DNA from: Petrolisthes cinctipes
Lineage: Eukaryota > Arthropoda > Malacostraca > Decapoda > Porcellanidae
DNA length: 64,000 bases
Direction of reading: 5' to 3'
Assembly (NCBI GenBank): GCA_033782935.1
Contig: JAWQEG010000281.1
Coordinates: 180,001 to 244,000, forward strand
Positions 12,473 to 22,017 of this stretch are shown in pieces. The position numbers were made by a program, and so were the translations under genes. Each line of letters opens with the position of its first letter. The stretch's first letter is position 1. The notes beneath the pieces were generated by a model. That model did not search any database and was not told where the DNA came from. It was given only the letters and a program-made list of their open reading frames with translations.

Positions 12473-12816
12473 GACATAAATATGGTATGTATTCAAATTA
12501 ATTATCTGGATTTTGTGAGGCGGAATTATAATACTCTAGACAAGGGTTCCCACTGTTACCATTCACTTAGACAGTTATTAACTTATTACACGATGTGCTT
12601 TTTATACAGTGTTCATTAAAAAGGGGAGAAGCTTTATGTATTAATGTTATTATATGTGTTTACAACAAATGTTTATCAAGTATGCTTCGTACATACATGT
12701 ACATGTGCTTTTTCAAAGGTTATTTCTGTAATTATTATTGGTAATACTGCAGGAGGTGGAGCCTGACTGTCAAGGGGCGGAGCCTGTTTATAATAGTACC
12801 TACTTCAGGAATATGC
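12473..12816 (-). repeat. MULE right TIR, outer part
   Basis: Reverse complement of 3357-3700, identical on reading, ending GGAATATGC directly before the second CACCCGGAT target copy. Confidence 0.93.
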
Positions 12817-12825
12817 CACCCGGAT

Positions 12826-13889
12826 GTATTGTGTGCGAATTTAATTCACTTATTATTCCATTTTCTTTAAGTGTTGGTGTCGTAAGGTCGGTTATGTCAT
12901 AACCAGCTATGTTCTCTAGATTCGTACGCTTTCTCTTGCCTTCTCTCACAAGTGGCGTGATGAGCGTCCGTTTTCATTACTTAAGACTTCCCATAGTTTC
13001 TTGGGAGGGAACGTATGAGTATAGTGTGTTTAAGTCTGTGTTAACGAACAGGTTCGGAGACGTTCCTGTAGCTTTGTTCTAACTTGCTCACTCTTCTTTG
13101 TCGAGCCGATGGTATATAAGGGCGAGGCTTATACCTTGTTACTTTAGATATTTTGGGAGACTGGGACAGCTAGGGTGTGTTTTGTAAGTGATTGAGTGTG
13201 GTAAGATTCGGGAGGAGACTCGCAGACGTATATTTGTTAAGTATAATTGTTTTATTTCTACTCTCTTCTCACAAGTAACTTAGGGGTCACTCTCGTATTA
13301 TTATTACTATTAATACTATTACATATATATTTGGATATTGATATTTTATTATTATATTATTACATGTGTGTGATGCATTGATGTTTGTTTACTATATATA
13401 CCAGTGAAGTGCCAGTGTTATTGATAAACTACTTCTATGCTTACGTGTGTGCCTAGAGCCTTGTGTATTAAAGTGATGGCACAGTGGTAGTAAGTTGTTG
13501 TGTGATTATTGCAAGTGTATTATATATATATATTCTGGGAATTCTGTCATAGTTGGGAATCCTGATTTCATTTAATAATTCTTTCTGTGTTACTTGTATG
13601 TCTTTGTGTTAGTTCATATTGTCATTATATATTATAGAAAATCTGAGTAGTTTCTCTATCATCATTTATTCTTTTATAACTGAATCTGGGTATATGTATG
13701 GACGGTCTCTTTAGGGTTGAGTTAGCAACCTTTCATATAGGCTGGGTTTGTACTTTTACTTATTCTTCATAACTTTGATAGTCAGATACCTGCCACCCAG
13801 TGCTACTTTGTTCTGTTGATAGCTAACTTTGGAGTAAGTCTAGTCTAGTGACTAGTACTGTACTGTATCTCTACCCTCCGTCCGTAACA
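12826..13889 (+). repeat. Gmr1-like gypsy 5' LTR, right part
   Basis: Matches 18992-20056 of the 3' LTR with scattered substitutions and small indels. It ends CCGTCCGTAACA. Confidence 0.93.
13113..13120 (+). promoter_or_regulatory. Probable LTR TATA box (5' LTR)
   Basis: TATATAAG lies in a GC-richer stretch that is conserved between the two LTRs (the other copy is at 19271-19278). It is about 780 bp before the LTR end. Confidence 0.5.
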
Positions 13890-13896
13890 TATAAAT

Positions 13897-13914
13897 TGGC
13901 GACCTCGCCAGGAT
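13897..13914 (+). promoter_or_regulatory. Primer binding site, tRNA-Arg-like
   Basis: TGGCGACCTCGCCAGGA begins 7 bp after the 5' LTR. The leading TGG complements a tRNA 3' CCA end, and the rest resembles the complement of an arthropod tRNA-Arg acceptor/T stem, judged from memory with a few mismatches. The exact tRNA is uncertain. Confidence 0.5.
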
Positions 13915-14034
13915 TTCCAATTTTTTTTTGCTGAACTGAGACTTGCGTACTATCATTGCATTACTGTTGTAATTTTTTTTTCTTGCATTGCATTTTTCCA
14001 TTTTTTGTGTACCTTGCCTAATAGTTAGTGAGCA

Positions 14035-15258
14035 ATGGAGACTCAGGGTGTGGCTAGTGAAAGGTGGGCTCCACTTCATCTCACTTCTGAGCAGGATGCT
14101 GCAGATTTTATTAAATCAAGTCCTAATCCCAAGAGAGTGAGAGCACTGAGGAGAGAGGAATTATTACTTGTTGCACAGAAGTTGGAACTCACTTTTGAAA
14201 GTTCCAACGCATTTCCACTAGCTAACCTGATTTGCCACCATCTATGCGGCACTGATTTGTATGATTTTGTTGAGAGAAAGGATAATGTTTCTGTCGTAAG
14301 TGATTGGTCTGCACATTCTGATTTGCTTGAAACCACTGTGATTCCGAATAAACAATTTGGGAATGACCAAGCTGCACGTGACCATGAGTTCCGTATGCTA
14401 CAATTACAGCTTGAGAGAGAGCAAAGGAGATTAGAGTCTGAGAGTGAGGAAAGGAGAGCTCGGTTGGAGTTTGAGAAAAGGAAACTGGAATTGGAGTTGG
14501 AGAAACATAAAGTGGACCATGAGCCACGACGACCGGTTGCGTCGGGTGTGTCATCAGAACAGCACAGGTTGGTTCCTAAGTTTGATAAGGACCATGTTGC
14601 TGAATTTTTCCAGAGGTTTGAGAATGTAGCAGAGGGTAGTGGGTGGCCGAAGGAACGATGGTCAACGCTAGCACAGTCAGTATTTTGTGGTAAAGCTTTA
14701 GGAGCATTTGATGCTCTCAGTTTTCAGGAATCTTTGGATTATGAAACGTTAAAGTCTGCAGTACTAAGGACGTATGAATTAAGACCAGAAGCTTACAGAC
14801 AGAAGTACCGTAATAGTAAGAAACGTCCTAATGAGACATGGACTGAATTTATGAAATATCAAAGTGACCTATTTCTAGCATGGATAAGAAGTGAGAGAGT
14901 AGAAGGTAATTATTGTAGATTGGAGGAGTTGGTTAAGTTGGAGCAATTTCTGAGCCAGATGGAGCCAGATTTGCAGATGTTTATATGTGATAAGAGAGTA
15001 AAGACAGCTGAGGAAGCTGCAGTTTATGCTGATGAATACGTTTTAGTCAGGAAGCAGTTTAAAGCCAAAGACAAAGGCCAAAATAGGCCCCCTCCAACCA
15101 CCAATAATAAAACCTATGATAGCGATGTCTCCCCGAATTCTAAAAGCCCTCATGTCACTAGTCCCAGTCCCCCAGGTATCTCACATGCACAAAGACCTAC
15201 ACGCACTCCACACGAACTTTCACATGTACTTATTGCCACAAAACAGGGCATACTGTAG
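14035..15258 (+). CDS. gag: Gag of the Gmr1-like gypsy element (frameshifted)
   Basis: Structural protein of the retrotransposon particle. The ATG at 14035 opens a 407-codon frame. It has an N-terminal region, a strong charged coiled coil at about residues 117-165 (Glu/Arg/Leu-rich), and a retrotransposon gag core at about 180-345 that includes WPKERWSTLAQSVFCGKA. The CCHC zinc knuckle (C-T-Y-C, then H, then C; 15225-15266) lies in a different frame (frame 3, shared with the protease), so the gag frame has been shifted shortly before 15225. The last 15 or so residues before the stop at 15258 are therefore out of frame. The shift could be mutational or a regulated gag/pol shift; no clear slippery site is seen. 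Confidence 0.8.
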   Translation: METQGVASERWAPLHLTSEQDAADFIKSSPNPKRVRALRREELLLVAQKLELTFESSNAFPLANLICHHLCGTDLYDFVERKDNVSVVSDWSAHSDLLETTVIPNKQFGNDQAARDHEFRMLQLQLEREQRRLESESEERRARLEFEKRKLELELEKHKVDHEPRRPVASGVSSEQHRLVPKFDKDHVAEFFQRFENVAEGSGWPKERWSTLAQSVFCGKALGAFDALSFQESLDYETLKSAVLRTYELRPEAYRQKYRNSKKRPNETWTEFMKYQSDLFLAWIRSERVEGNYCRLEELVKLEQFLSQMEPDLQMFICDKRVKTAEEAAVYADEYVLVRKQFKAKDKGQNRPPPTTNNKTYDSDVSPNSKSPHVTSPSPPGISHAQRPTRTPHELSHVLIATKQGIL

Positions 15259-15902
15259 ACAGATGTTGGAGAAAGGCAGGAGTTGTTAGGCCAACCAATT
15301 TTGTTTCTTGTGACAGGGCTATTGTCACAGTTTCTAATCCCCGAAAGGATAGTAGGGATAACTCTCTTTTGCCCACTTCTAAAGATAGAGTTCTTTCAGA
15401 AGGAGGGAAGGGTGCAGTGGATGCTGTTCCCATGTCTGACGTTACAGGAGCTGTTGTCCAGTCGGTAGCTACGGATGCTGCGGCTGAGGATTGTTATGCT
15501 CCGTATCGTTCTGATGGGTTGGTCAAGCTGGGGGAATCCCAGCATCCTGTTAAGATACTCCGAGACACTGGTTCTACAATTACTCTGTGGGTAAGGCCGA
15601 AGCATGTTGAGGTGAGGTCTAAGGACTTTGTTTTGCTCAGGGGAGTCGGAGGCTCCCTGTCGGTTCCTTTGGTGGAGTGTAGGGTGAGTTGTAATTTATT
15701 TAACGGGACGGCACAGGTTGGAGTGGTGGAGTCATTGCCCGAGTCTAATGTGGATCTAATTCTTGGGAATGATTTGGTTAGGGGTGAGGAAGTGAGTGCC
15801 CCAGTTATGACCAAGGATCCTGTACCTGCCGAAGTTGTGGAGGATGAGGACCAGATGAACTTCCCTGTATGTGCCGTGACCCGATCGATGTCGAGGGTGT
15901 AG
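15215..15902 (+). CDS. Zinc knuckle and aspartic protease segment
   Basis: This frame carries the gag zinc knuckle (15225-15266) and then a retroviral-type aspartic protease, with LRDTGST (Asp codon at 15564) and the second hallmark VDLILGNDL near 15745. It would cleave the Gag-Pol polyprotein inside the particle. A TAG at 15900-15902 closes it. The same frame reopens at once and encodes integrase, so the stop either disables the element or would need readthrough. Confidence 0.82.
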
Positions 15903-17159
15903 GAGAGCCGGCGTGTGGAAGCAGCCGAGGCAGTTGTAACTCCTTCCGACCCACCAGTGGAGGACGTTGACGGTGATGGAGAATCACCGGACGATCCTTC
16001 TCTAACTAATTTTTTTTCAGATGCCTCTAGTGAGCAGCTGTCTCTGGAGTGTGTCGATGTTGATAGATTTAAGGATTTGCAAGGTAGTGACCCAGGTATC
16101 CAAGAGTTAAGGAGCCTGGCAGTTGAAAATATGGGGGAAGAAAAGGGTTCATGTTTATATGAGAAGGATGGAGTTTTGTACAGGAGGTGGAGACCTCCTC
16201 ATACTATTGTGGATGAGGGATTGAGGGATGTACACCAGTTAGTTGTGCCGAGTGTGTGCAGGCAGGAACTAATTAGGCTAGCTCATGATATTCCCTTTGC
16301 TGCCCACTTAGGAGTGAGGAAAACACTTGAACGGCTTAGGGCAGAATTTTACTGGCCTGCCATGAGGGCTGATGTGTACCAGCATGTGAGGAGTTGTCAC
16401 ACATGCCAGGTTGTGGGACGGCCTAACCAGAAACTATCTAAGTCTCCCCTAATTCCCATCCCTGCTATTGGACCACCTTTCTCAAAGTTAATTATAGACA
16501 TAGTGGGTCCACTTCCTACCACTTCTACCGGATTTCAATACCTTCTTACTATATTAGACCCTTGTACTAGGTACCCTGAGGCAATTCCCTTCAGAACTAT
16601 GAATGCTAAGGCTGTTGTGAAAGCATTGTTAGGATTTTGTACTAAGTTTGGGTTACCTAATGAGATACAGTCTGATAGGGGTTCTAATTTTTTGTCTAAC
16701 CTGTTCCAGCAGACTTTGGAAGAGTTGGGAGTTAAACATGTTAGAAGCAGTGCTTACCATCCAGAGTCCCAGGGTGCCTTGGAGAGATACCACCAGACCC
16801 TGAAGAATATGATGCAGAAATACTGCTTGGAACACACCAAGGATTGGGACAAGGGTGTTCCTTTCCTACTGTTTGCAACGAGGGAAGTACCGCAGGAGAG
16901 CCTGGGTTTCTCTCCGAATGAGCTTGTCTTCGCACACCATGTCAGAGGTCCTTTGAGCATCGTCAAGGAGGCATGGAGTAGTGACGTCGACACCAGCAAG
17001 AACCTTCTACAATACGTCCTGGAGTTCAAGACCCGTCTGAGTGACACTAGAGAAGAGGCAAAGAAGAACCTCGAGGAAGCCCAAGGGAAAATGAAACAGT
17101 GCTACTGCCACTTCAAGGTCAACCCCTGGCTGCCAAGTTTCAAGGTCCGTACGTGGTAA
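15903..17159 (+). pseudogene. Integrase, upstream of RT
   Basis: This inserts the cDNA copy into host DNA. First ATG at 15915. The HHCC zinc-binding region includes the helix around AAHLGVRKTLERLR and ends SCHTCQ. The catalytic core has the first Asp in IIDIVGPLP (near 16498), the second in QSDRGSNF (near 16672) and Glu in QGALERYHQT (near 16782). The C-terminal GPY/F region (FQGPYVV) is found only in the next frame, at about 17130. A frameshift, probably with loss of about 15-20 codons of the linker, lies at about 17095-17105. Its place before RT is unlike standard gypsy elements and like Gmr1-type elements. Confidence 0.85.
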
Positions 17160-18784
17160 AGAAGAGGCTGGGTGAGACTGACTATCTTGTGAAGACGCCC
17201 GACCGGCGGAGGTCTCATCAGTTGTGCCACGTGAATATGTTAAAGCCGTACTACTGCCCTTTGAAGACTCCAGTGACGACACAGCATGTTGTGGCTGTGG
17301 GTGTGGAAGAAGATGATGATGATGTGGCAGAGGTAACTTGTGAATTTCAAGAGAGTAATTGGGTGGACAATGAGGAAGCAGAGACTACTCTACGGGACAA
17401 GGTGTCGCATTTACCTCCCGAGCAAGTGGCGCAGCTGTGGAAGTTGATGTCAACCTACGGCAAGGTGTTCGCCAGTGTTCCTGGGAGGACTGACTGGTCT
17501 CAACATGACGTGGACGTGGGCGTGGCTACGCCAGTTAAGCTGCCGCCCTACCGAGTCGGTCCACGCCATATTGAAGTGCTGCGGAAGGAGCTGAAGTATA
17601 TGTTGGACCACAACTTGATAACACCGTGTGCAAGTGCTTGGAGTTCCCCTGTGACATTGCAGCCTAAGCCTGATGGTTCTGCTAGGTTCTGCATCGACTA
17701 CAGGAGAGTGAACGCCTTGACAAAGACTGACACGTACCCGTTGCCACGCCTAGAGGACTGCATTGACCATGTGGGATCCTCTCGTTTTATTACCAAGATC
17801 GACCTGAAGCAGGGATCTTGGCAGGTACCTCTGACAGACCGAGCAAAGCAGATCTCATGCTTTGTGGCCGATGGGCAAACATACCAGTGTAACGTGATGC
17901 CGTACGGTATGAAGAATGCATCAGCCACCTTCCAACGGCTCATGAATGATGTGACTGGGGGTATTAAGAACTGCGTTGCGTACATTGACGACGTCGTGGT
18001 CTACACTGACACCTGGGACCACCACCTCCAAGTACTGCAGCAGTTACTGTCCCGCCTACAGGATGCCAACTTAGTCGTCAACGTCAAGAAGTGCGACTTT
18101 GTGTGTGCCCGTGTGCAGTACCTAGGGTATGTGGTAGGACATGGTCTGGTCTGCCCGCCTAGCTCGAAGGTGGAGGCCATACAAGGTTTCAAGAGGCCTC
18201 AGAACAGACGGGAACTCAGACGCTTCTTGGGATGTATCGGGTACTACAGGCGATTCTTGAAAAATTTCGCGACTGTAGTGGCACCCTTGACTGAGTTGCT
18301 TAGAAAAGAGGTTAAGTATGAATGGACAAACGAGTGCGAGGAAAGTTTTGAAAGTGCCAAGGACATACTCGTCCATTATCCCGTGATGACCACACCCAAG
18401 TTTGACAAGCCATTCACACTAGCAGTGGACGCTAGCAATGTAGGAGCAGGAGCTGTGTTGATGCAGGAGGACGAGCAGGAGGTGGAGCATCCTGTTTCGT
18501 ATTACAGTAAAAAGTTCTCTACCAGTCAGAAGAACTACTCAGTTATAGAGAAGGAATTCCTAGCCCTGATCCTCGCCCTGCAACACTTTGCTGTGTATGT
18601 ACCTGCATTTGGACCAATACTTAGGGTGTACACTGACCACCACCCTCTGAAGTATTTGAACAGTTTGGGGGCCAAGAACCAAAGGCTTACCCGTTGGAGT
18701 TTGTTCCTCCAACAGTATCACCTAGATGTACGTCATATAAGAGGTGTTGATAATGTGATAGCCGATTGTCTATCTAGAAGTTAA
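17099..18784 (+). CDS. Integrase C-terminus, reverse transcriptase and RNase H
   Basis: This copies the element RNA into DNA and degrades the RNA strand. The frame opens at a GTG that is not a natural start: residues 1-50 are the integrase GPY/F tail. RT runs from about residue 135 to 320, with RFCIDYRRVNALT, TKIDLKQGSWQV and the catalytic box AYIDDVVVY (YIDD at 17981-17992). The RNase H region contains LAVDASNVGAGAVL, VIEKEFLAL and YTDHHPLKYL and ends at ADCLSRS, which is typical of Ty3/gypsy. The protein stops at 18784, about 90 bp before the 3' LTR, so nothing follows RNase H. RT and RNase H catalytic residues look intact although upstream frames are broken. Confidence 0.9.
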   Translation: MLLPLQGQPLAAKFQGPYVVKKRLGETDYLVKTPDRRRSHQLCHVNMLKPYYCPLKTPVTTQHVVAVGVEEDDDDVAEVTCEFQESNWVDNEEAETTLRDKVSHLPPEQVAQLWKLMSTYGKVFASVPGRTDWSQHDVDVGVATPVKLPPYRVGPRHIEVLRKELKYMLDHNLITPCASAWSSPVTLQPKPDGSARFCIDYRRVNALTKTDTYPLPRLEDCIDHVGSSRFITKIDLKQGSWQVPLTDRAKQISCFVADGQTYQCNVMPYGMKNASATFQRLMNDVTGGIKNCVAYIDDVVVYTDTWDHHLQVLQQLLSRLQDANLVVNVKKCDFVCARVQYLGYVVGHGLVCPPSSKVEAIQGFKRPQNRRELRRFLGCIGYYRRFLKNFATVVAPLTELLRKEVKYEWTNECEESFESAKDILVHYPVMTTPKFDKPFTLAVDASNVGAGAVLMQEDEQEVEHPVSYYSKKFSTSQKNYSVIEKEFLALILALQHFAVYVPAFGPILRVYTDHHPLKYLNSLGAKNQRLTRWSLFLQQYHLDVRHIRGVDNVIADCLSRS

Positions 18785-18863
18785 ATATTTTATTTTTGAT
18801 TTTTGCATGTTGTACATAACTTTTGTAAACCCAAGAACGAATTTTCCAGAGGAAAACTCTTTC

Positions 18864-18876
18864 TTTGGTGGGGGCG
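18864..18876 (+). promoter_or_regulatory. Polypurine tract
   Basis: A short G-rich run (GGTGGGGGCG) sits immediately before the 3' LTR start, where second-strand synthesis primes in LTR elements. Confidence 0.6.
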
Positions 18877-20056
18877 TGTTACGTGTGTCTGAATTATTAT
18901 TATTGATTTATAAGTGTTGCTATCTATTTTTGACAGTGACTGTGGATGTGGTTGTGAGTGTGGTGGCAGAGGCCCCCACCTGGATGTGTTGTGTGCGAAT
19001 TTAATTCACTTATTATTCCATTTTCTTTAAGTGTTGGTGTCGTAAGGTCGGGTACGTCATAACCAGCTATGTTCTCTAGATTCGTGCGCTTTCTCTTGCC
19101 TTCTCTCGCAAGTGGCGTGATGAGTGTCCGTTTTCATTACTTGGGACTTCCCATAGTTTCTTGGGAGGGAACATATGAGTATAGTGTCTTTAAGTCTGTG
19201 TTACAAACAGGTTTTGGAGACGCTCCTAACTCTGTTGAAACCGGCACGCTCTTCTTTGTCGAGCCGATGGTATATAAGGGCGAGGCTTAGGCCTTGTTAC
19301 TTCAGATATCTTTGGAGGCTGGGACAGCGAGCTTGTGTTTTGTAAGTCATTGAGTGTGGTGAGATTCGGGAGGAGACTCGCAGACGTATTTTTAAAGTAT
19401 AATTGTTTTATTTCTACTTTCTTCTCACAGTAACTTAGGGGTCACTCTCATATTACTAATATTACTACTATTACTATATATATATATATTTGGGTATTGA
19501 TATTTTTTTATTATATTATTACATGTGTGTGATGCATTGATGTTTATTTACCATATATGCTAGTGAAGTGCTAATATTATTGATAGACTAATTCTATGCT
19601 TACGTGTGTGTCTAGAGCCTTGTGTATTAAAGTGATGGCACAGTGGTAGTAAGTTGTTGTGTGATTATTGTAAGTGTATTATATATATATATTCTGGGAA
19701 TTCTGTCTCACGTTCTGTCATAGTTGGGAATCCTGATTTCATTTATAATTCTTTCTGTGTTACTTGTATGTCTTTGTTAGTTCATATTGTCATTATATAT
19801 TATAGAAAGTCAGAGTAGTTTCTATATCATCTTTTATTCATTATAACCGAATCTGGGTATATGTATGGACGGTCTCTTTAGGGTTGAGTTAGCATTCTTT
19901 CATATAGGCTGGGTTTGTACTTTTACTTATAATTCATAACTTTAATAGTCAGATACCTGCCACCCAGTGCTACTTTATTCTGTTGATAGCTAACTTTGGA
20001 GTAAGTCTAGTCTAGTGACTAGTACTGTACTGTATCTCTACCCTCCGTCCGTAACA
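18877..20056 (+). repeat. Gmr1-like gypsy 3' LTR (1180 bp)
   Basis: Starts TGTTACGTGTGTCTG and ends CCGTCCGTAACA. It contains the TATA-like TATATAAG at 19271-19278. It is uninterrupted, so it serves as the reference for the split 5' LTR. Confidence 0.93.
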
Positions 20057-20057
20057 A

Positions 20058-20096
20058 TATGTAGGTGGAAATGAAGCGAACCTATACTGCCGACTG
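20058..20096 (-). mobile_element. MITE-B end fragment
   Basis: The reverse complement begins CAGTCGGCAGTATAGGTTCG and matches the end of the MITE at 27763-27974. It directly abuts the gypsy LTR on one side and another MITE on the other, sharing a TA. Confidence 0.6.
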
Positions 20097-20098
20097 TA

Positions 20099-20170
20099 CA
20101 GCCACAATCATATATATCCACCGACATTTTCCTTCCATCGTCATAAATATCTTGGTAATAAAGAACAACA
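20099..20170 (+). mobile_element. MITE-A left-end fragment
   Basis: Begins CAGCCACAATCA after TA and matches the first 70 or so bp of the MITE-A copies at 23805, 25800 and 44135. It is truncated at 20170. Confidence 0.7.
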
Positions 20171-20180
20171 GATGCCTTCA

Positions 20181-20975
20181 GTGTTACTAATAGGGGTGTA
20201 CTGCCTGGGGATTTGAATTAACCGCATGACCAAAAATTCCAGTATCAAATGAAACATCATAGCTTAGTAGTAGTTGTTGTGTTCACTCTGTAAAAAAAAC
20301 ACATTACCTTTCCATTTTTCGCCTATGGTACCAGTACACTACTATTATTTTGTCTTAAGTGATAAGTATGCATTGTATGTGAATTATAATGACTGATTTC
20401 TATAGAGGCTTATTTGATTATTTCATTGTTTACGTGGCATAAGAGTTATTATGTGTTTCTGGCTAGTTAACTATTTGTCATGCTTATAACATTGTTGCTA
20501 TCTTATCTCAGGATTATATGGTTATCAATAAGTAGCAGAAGAATCTATATTTTATTTTGTAACTAACTGTAAAGGAGGGATTATTTTGGGAATTGATTGC
20601 GAGTCTCATTTATTAAAGTAACTGGGATGTCAGTTAGATTATGAGACATTGTGGTAGTGCCTGCCTGCCTGCCTCAGTCCCCTTTATTTTTACAACTAGC
20701 CAGCAACACATAATATAACTCTCTTATGCCACGTAAACAATGAAATAATCAAATAAGCCTCTAAAATCAGTCATTATAATTCACATACAATGCATACTTA
20801 TCACTTCAAAGACAACATAATAGTAGTGTACTGGTACCATAGACAAAAGGTAATGTGTTTTTTTTACATTGAGCGAACACAACAACTACTAATAAGCTAT
20901 GATGTTTCATATGATACTGGAATTTTTGGTCATGCGGTAAATTCAACTCCCCAGGCAGTACATCCCTATTAGTAA
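20181..20975. mobile_element. Foldback element with about 285-bp inverted arms
   Basis: 20181-20467 is the reverse complement of 20696-20975 with few mismatches. The termini are GTTACTAATAGGGGTGTACT on the left and CATCCCTATTAGTAAC on the right. The loop of about 230 bp contains no ORF. It is a non-autonomous long-TIR DNA transposon or foldback element; the superfamily is unknown. Confidence 0.8.
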
Positions 20976-21001
20976 CTTCACAAGTACAGTCTGTGAATGA
21001 T

Positions 21002-21403
21002 GTACAGTTGAGCAAGTAGAAAGTGCAAGAAAAATATGAGTGTATATTGCAATATCTTTCAGTTCTTTGTAGTAAACCCTGGTATTTTTTATCAATGAAT
21101 CACTTAGACTCCAGAACCAATATAAAGTGACTGACTGAAATTTTGAGTGGTAGCCAGATGTGAACATATATAATAATTATATATATATACTCATATTTTA
21201 CCTGCACTTTCTACTTGCTCAACTATATGTTAAAATATGTACTATTGTCTAGAAGAAAGTAATTACTATAGCATATTTAATTTGTGTAATAAATGTCTTT
21301 TATATATTTTGATTTTTCGTTTATTTTATGGACAGTAGCCAGATGTGAACATATATATCCCTCATATATTACCTGCACTTTCTACTTGCTCAACTGTACA
21401 TAA
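21002..21403. mobile_element. TA-flanked MITE with duplicated right end
   Basis: Left end CAGTTGAGCAAGTAGAAAGT (about 21006). Its inverse occurs twice, at about 21190-21227 and 21361-21401. The segment TAGCCAGATGTGAACATATA precedes each right end (about 21150 and 21337), so the right part was duplicated in tandem. Confidence 0.7.
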
Positions 21404-21416
21404 CACACCCTCTCTC

Positions 21417-21572
21417 AGTTACTCATAGTTTTAGCTGGTAAAATGTGGAGTAGTAAGCAGGGTTGATTATCTTAAAGTGATTGTGATTGGTTGATCTAAT
21501 ATTATCTGCTGTAACATAACCCTGCTTTCTACTCCATATTTTACTACCAGCTAAAACTGTGAGTAACTGAAC
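21417..21572. mobile_element. Palindromic MITE
   Basis: Left arm CAGTTACTCATAGTTTTAGC and right arm GCTAAAACTGTGAGTAACTG pair over about 50 bp each, with a short AT-rich loop. Confidence 0.8.
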
Positions 21573-21577
21573 GAGTG

Positions 21578-21853
21578 TGTGGTACAGTTGCCAAAAAAGG
21601 TTTTGTGACAAATCTTGATGGAACTTTAACCATAGTAATATCCACAACTATTTGTATGTACTATAAGTATGTGTAACAGAAGGAAATATACATATCCTTC
21701 TGTATTTGTATGTACTATAAGTATGTATAACAGAAGGAAATATACATATCCTTCTGTAATACATACTTATAATCCCTACAAACAACTATGGACATTAATA
21801 TATTTAATGTTCTATCAATAGTTGTCGCAATTTCTTTTTTGGCAACTGTACCT
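21578..21853. mobile_element. MITE with internal 57-bp duplication
   Basis: Ends GGTACAGTTGCCAAAAAAGG and CTTTTTTGGCAACTGTACC are inverted repeats. Inside, a 57-bp unit ending CAGAAGGAAATATACATATC and CTTCTGTA occurs twice in tandem (about 21648-21763). Sequence 21854-22017 shows no identifiable feature. Confidence 0.75.
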
Positions 21854-22017
21854 GTATCATTGACAGACTGTACTGTATATACCAGTATTATCAGGGACTT
21901 TGTTAATGTTCTGTTGAATATATACAATTCAGTGGTTTATTTTATAAGGTACAGTACTATAGTAAAGAGGTGCACTACTTGTTTGGTACGGTACTATGTA
22001 AAACCTTCAATCCATTG

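Larger units (their letters stand above)
3357..12816 (-). mobile_element. MULE (Mutator-like) DNA transposon, apparently intact
   Basis: The element begins GCATATTCC and ends GGAATATGC. Perfect 9-bp target duplications CACCCGGAT lie at 3348-3356 and 12817-12825, the size typical of MULEs. The terminal inverted repeats are 479 bp (3357-3835 against 10711-10845 plus 12473-12816) and look identical by eye apart from a nested LTR. A six-exon transposase gene lies on the minus strand at 5952-10581. Without the nested LTR the element is about 7.83 kb. The non-coding left part holds a LINE RT fragment and a 29-bp minisatellite. Identical TIRs, a perfect target duplication and an uninterrupted spliced frame indicate a young, possibly autonomous element. 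Confidence 0.93.
3247..20056 (+). mobile_element. Ty3/gypsy element, Gmr1-like pol order, split by a MULE
   Basis: The LTRs begin TGTTACG and end CGTAACA. The 5' LTR is 3247-3356 plus 12826-13889 (1174 bp when the insert is ignored); the 3' LTR is 18877-20056 (1180 bp). By eye they differ at several percent of positions, so this is an older insertion. Removing the MULE and one copy of its target duplication leaves about 7.34 kb. Order: LTR, PBS, gag, protease, integrase, RT, RNase H, polypurine tract, LTR. Integrase upstream of RT is the Copia-like order known for the Gmr1 group of Ty3/gypsy elements, not the usual gypsy order. Coding is broken by at least two frameshifts and one stop. The target duplication is unclear: GTAT on the left and ATAT on the right would be one mismatch. 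Confidence 0.9.
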
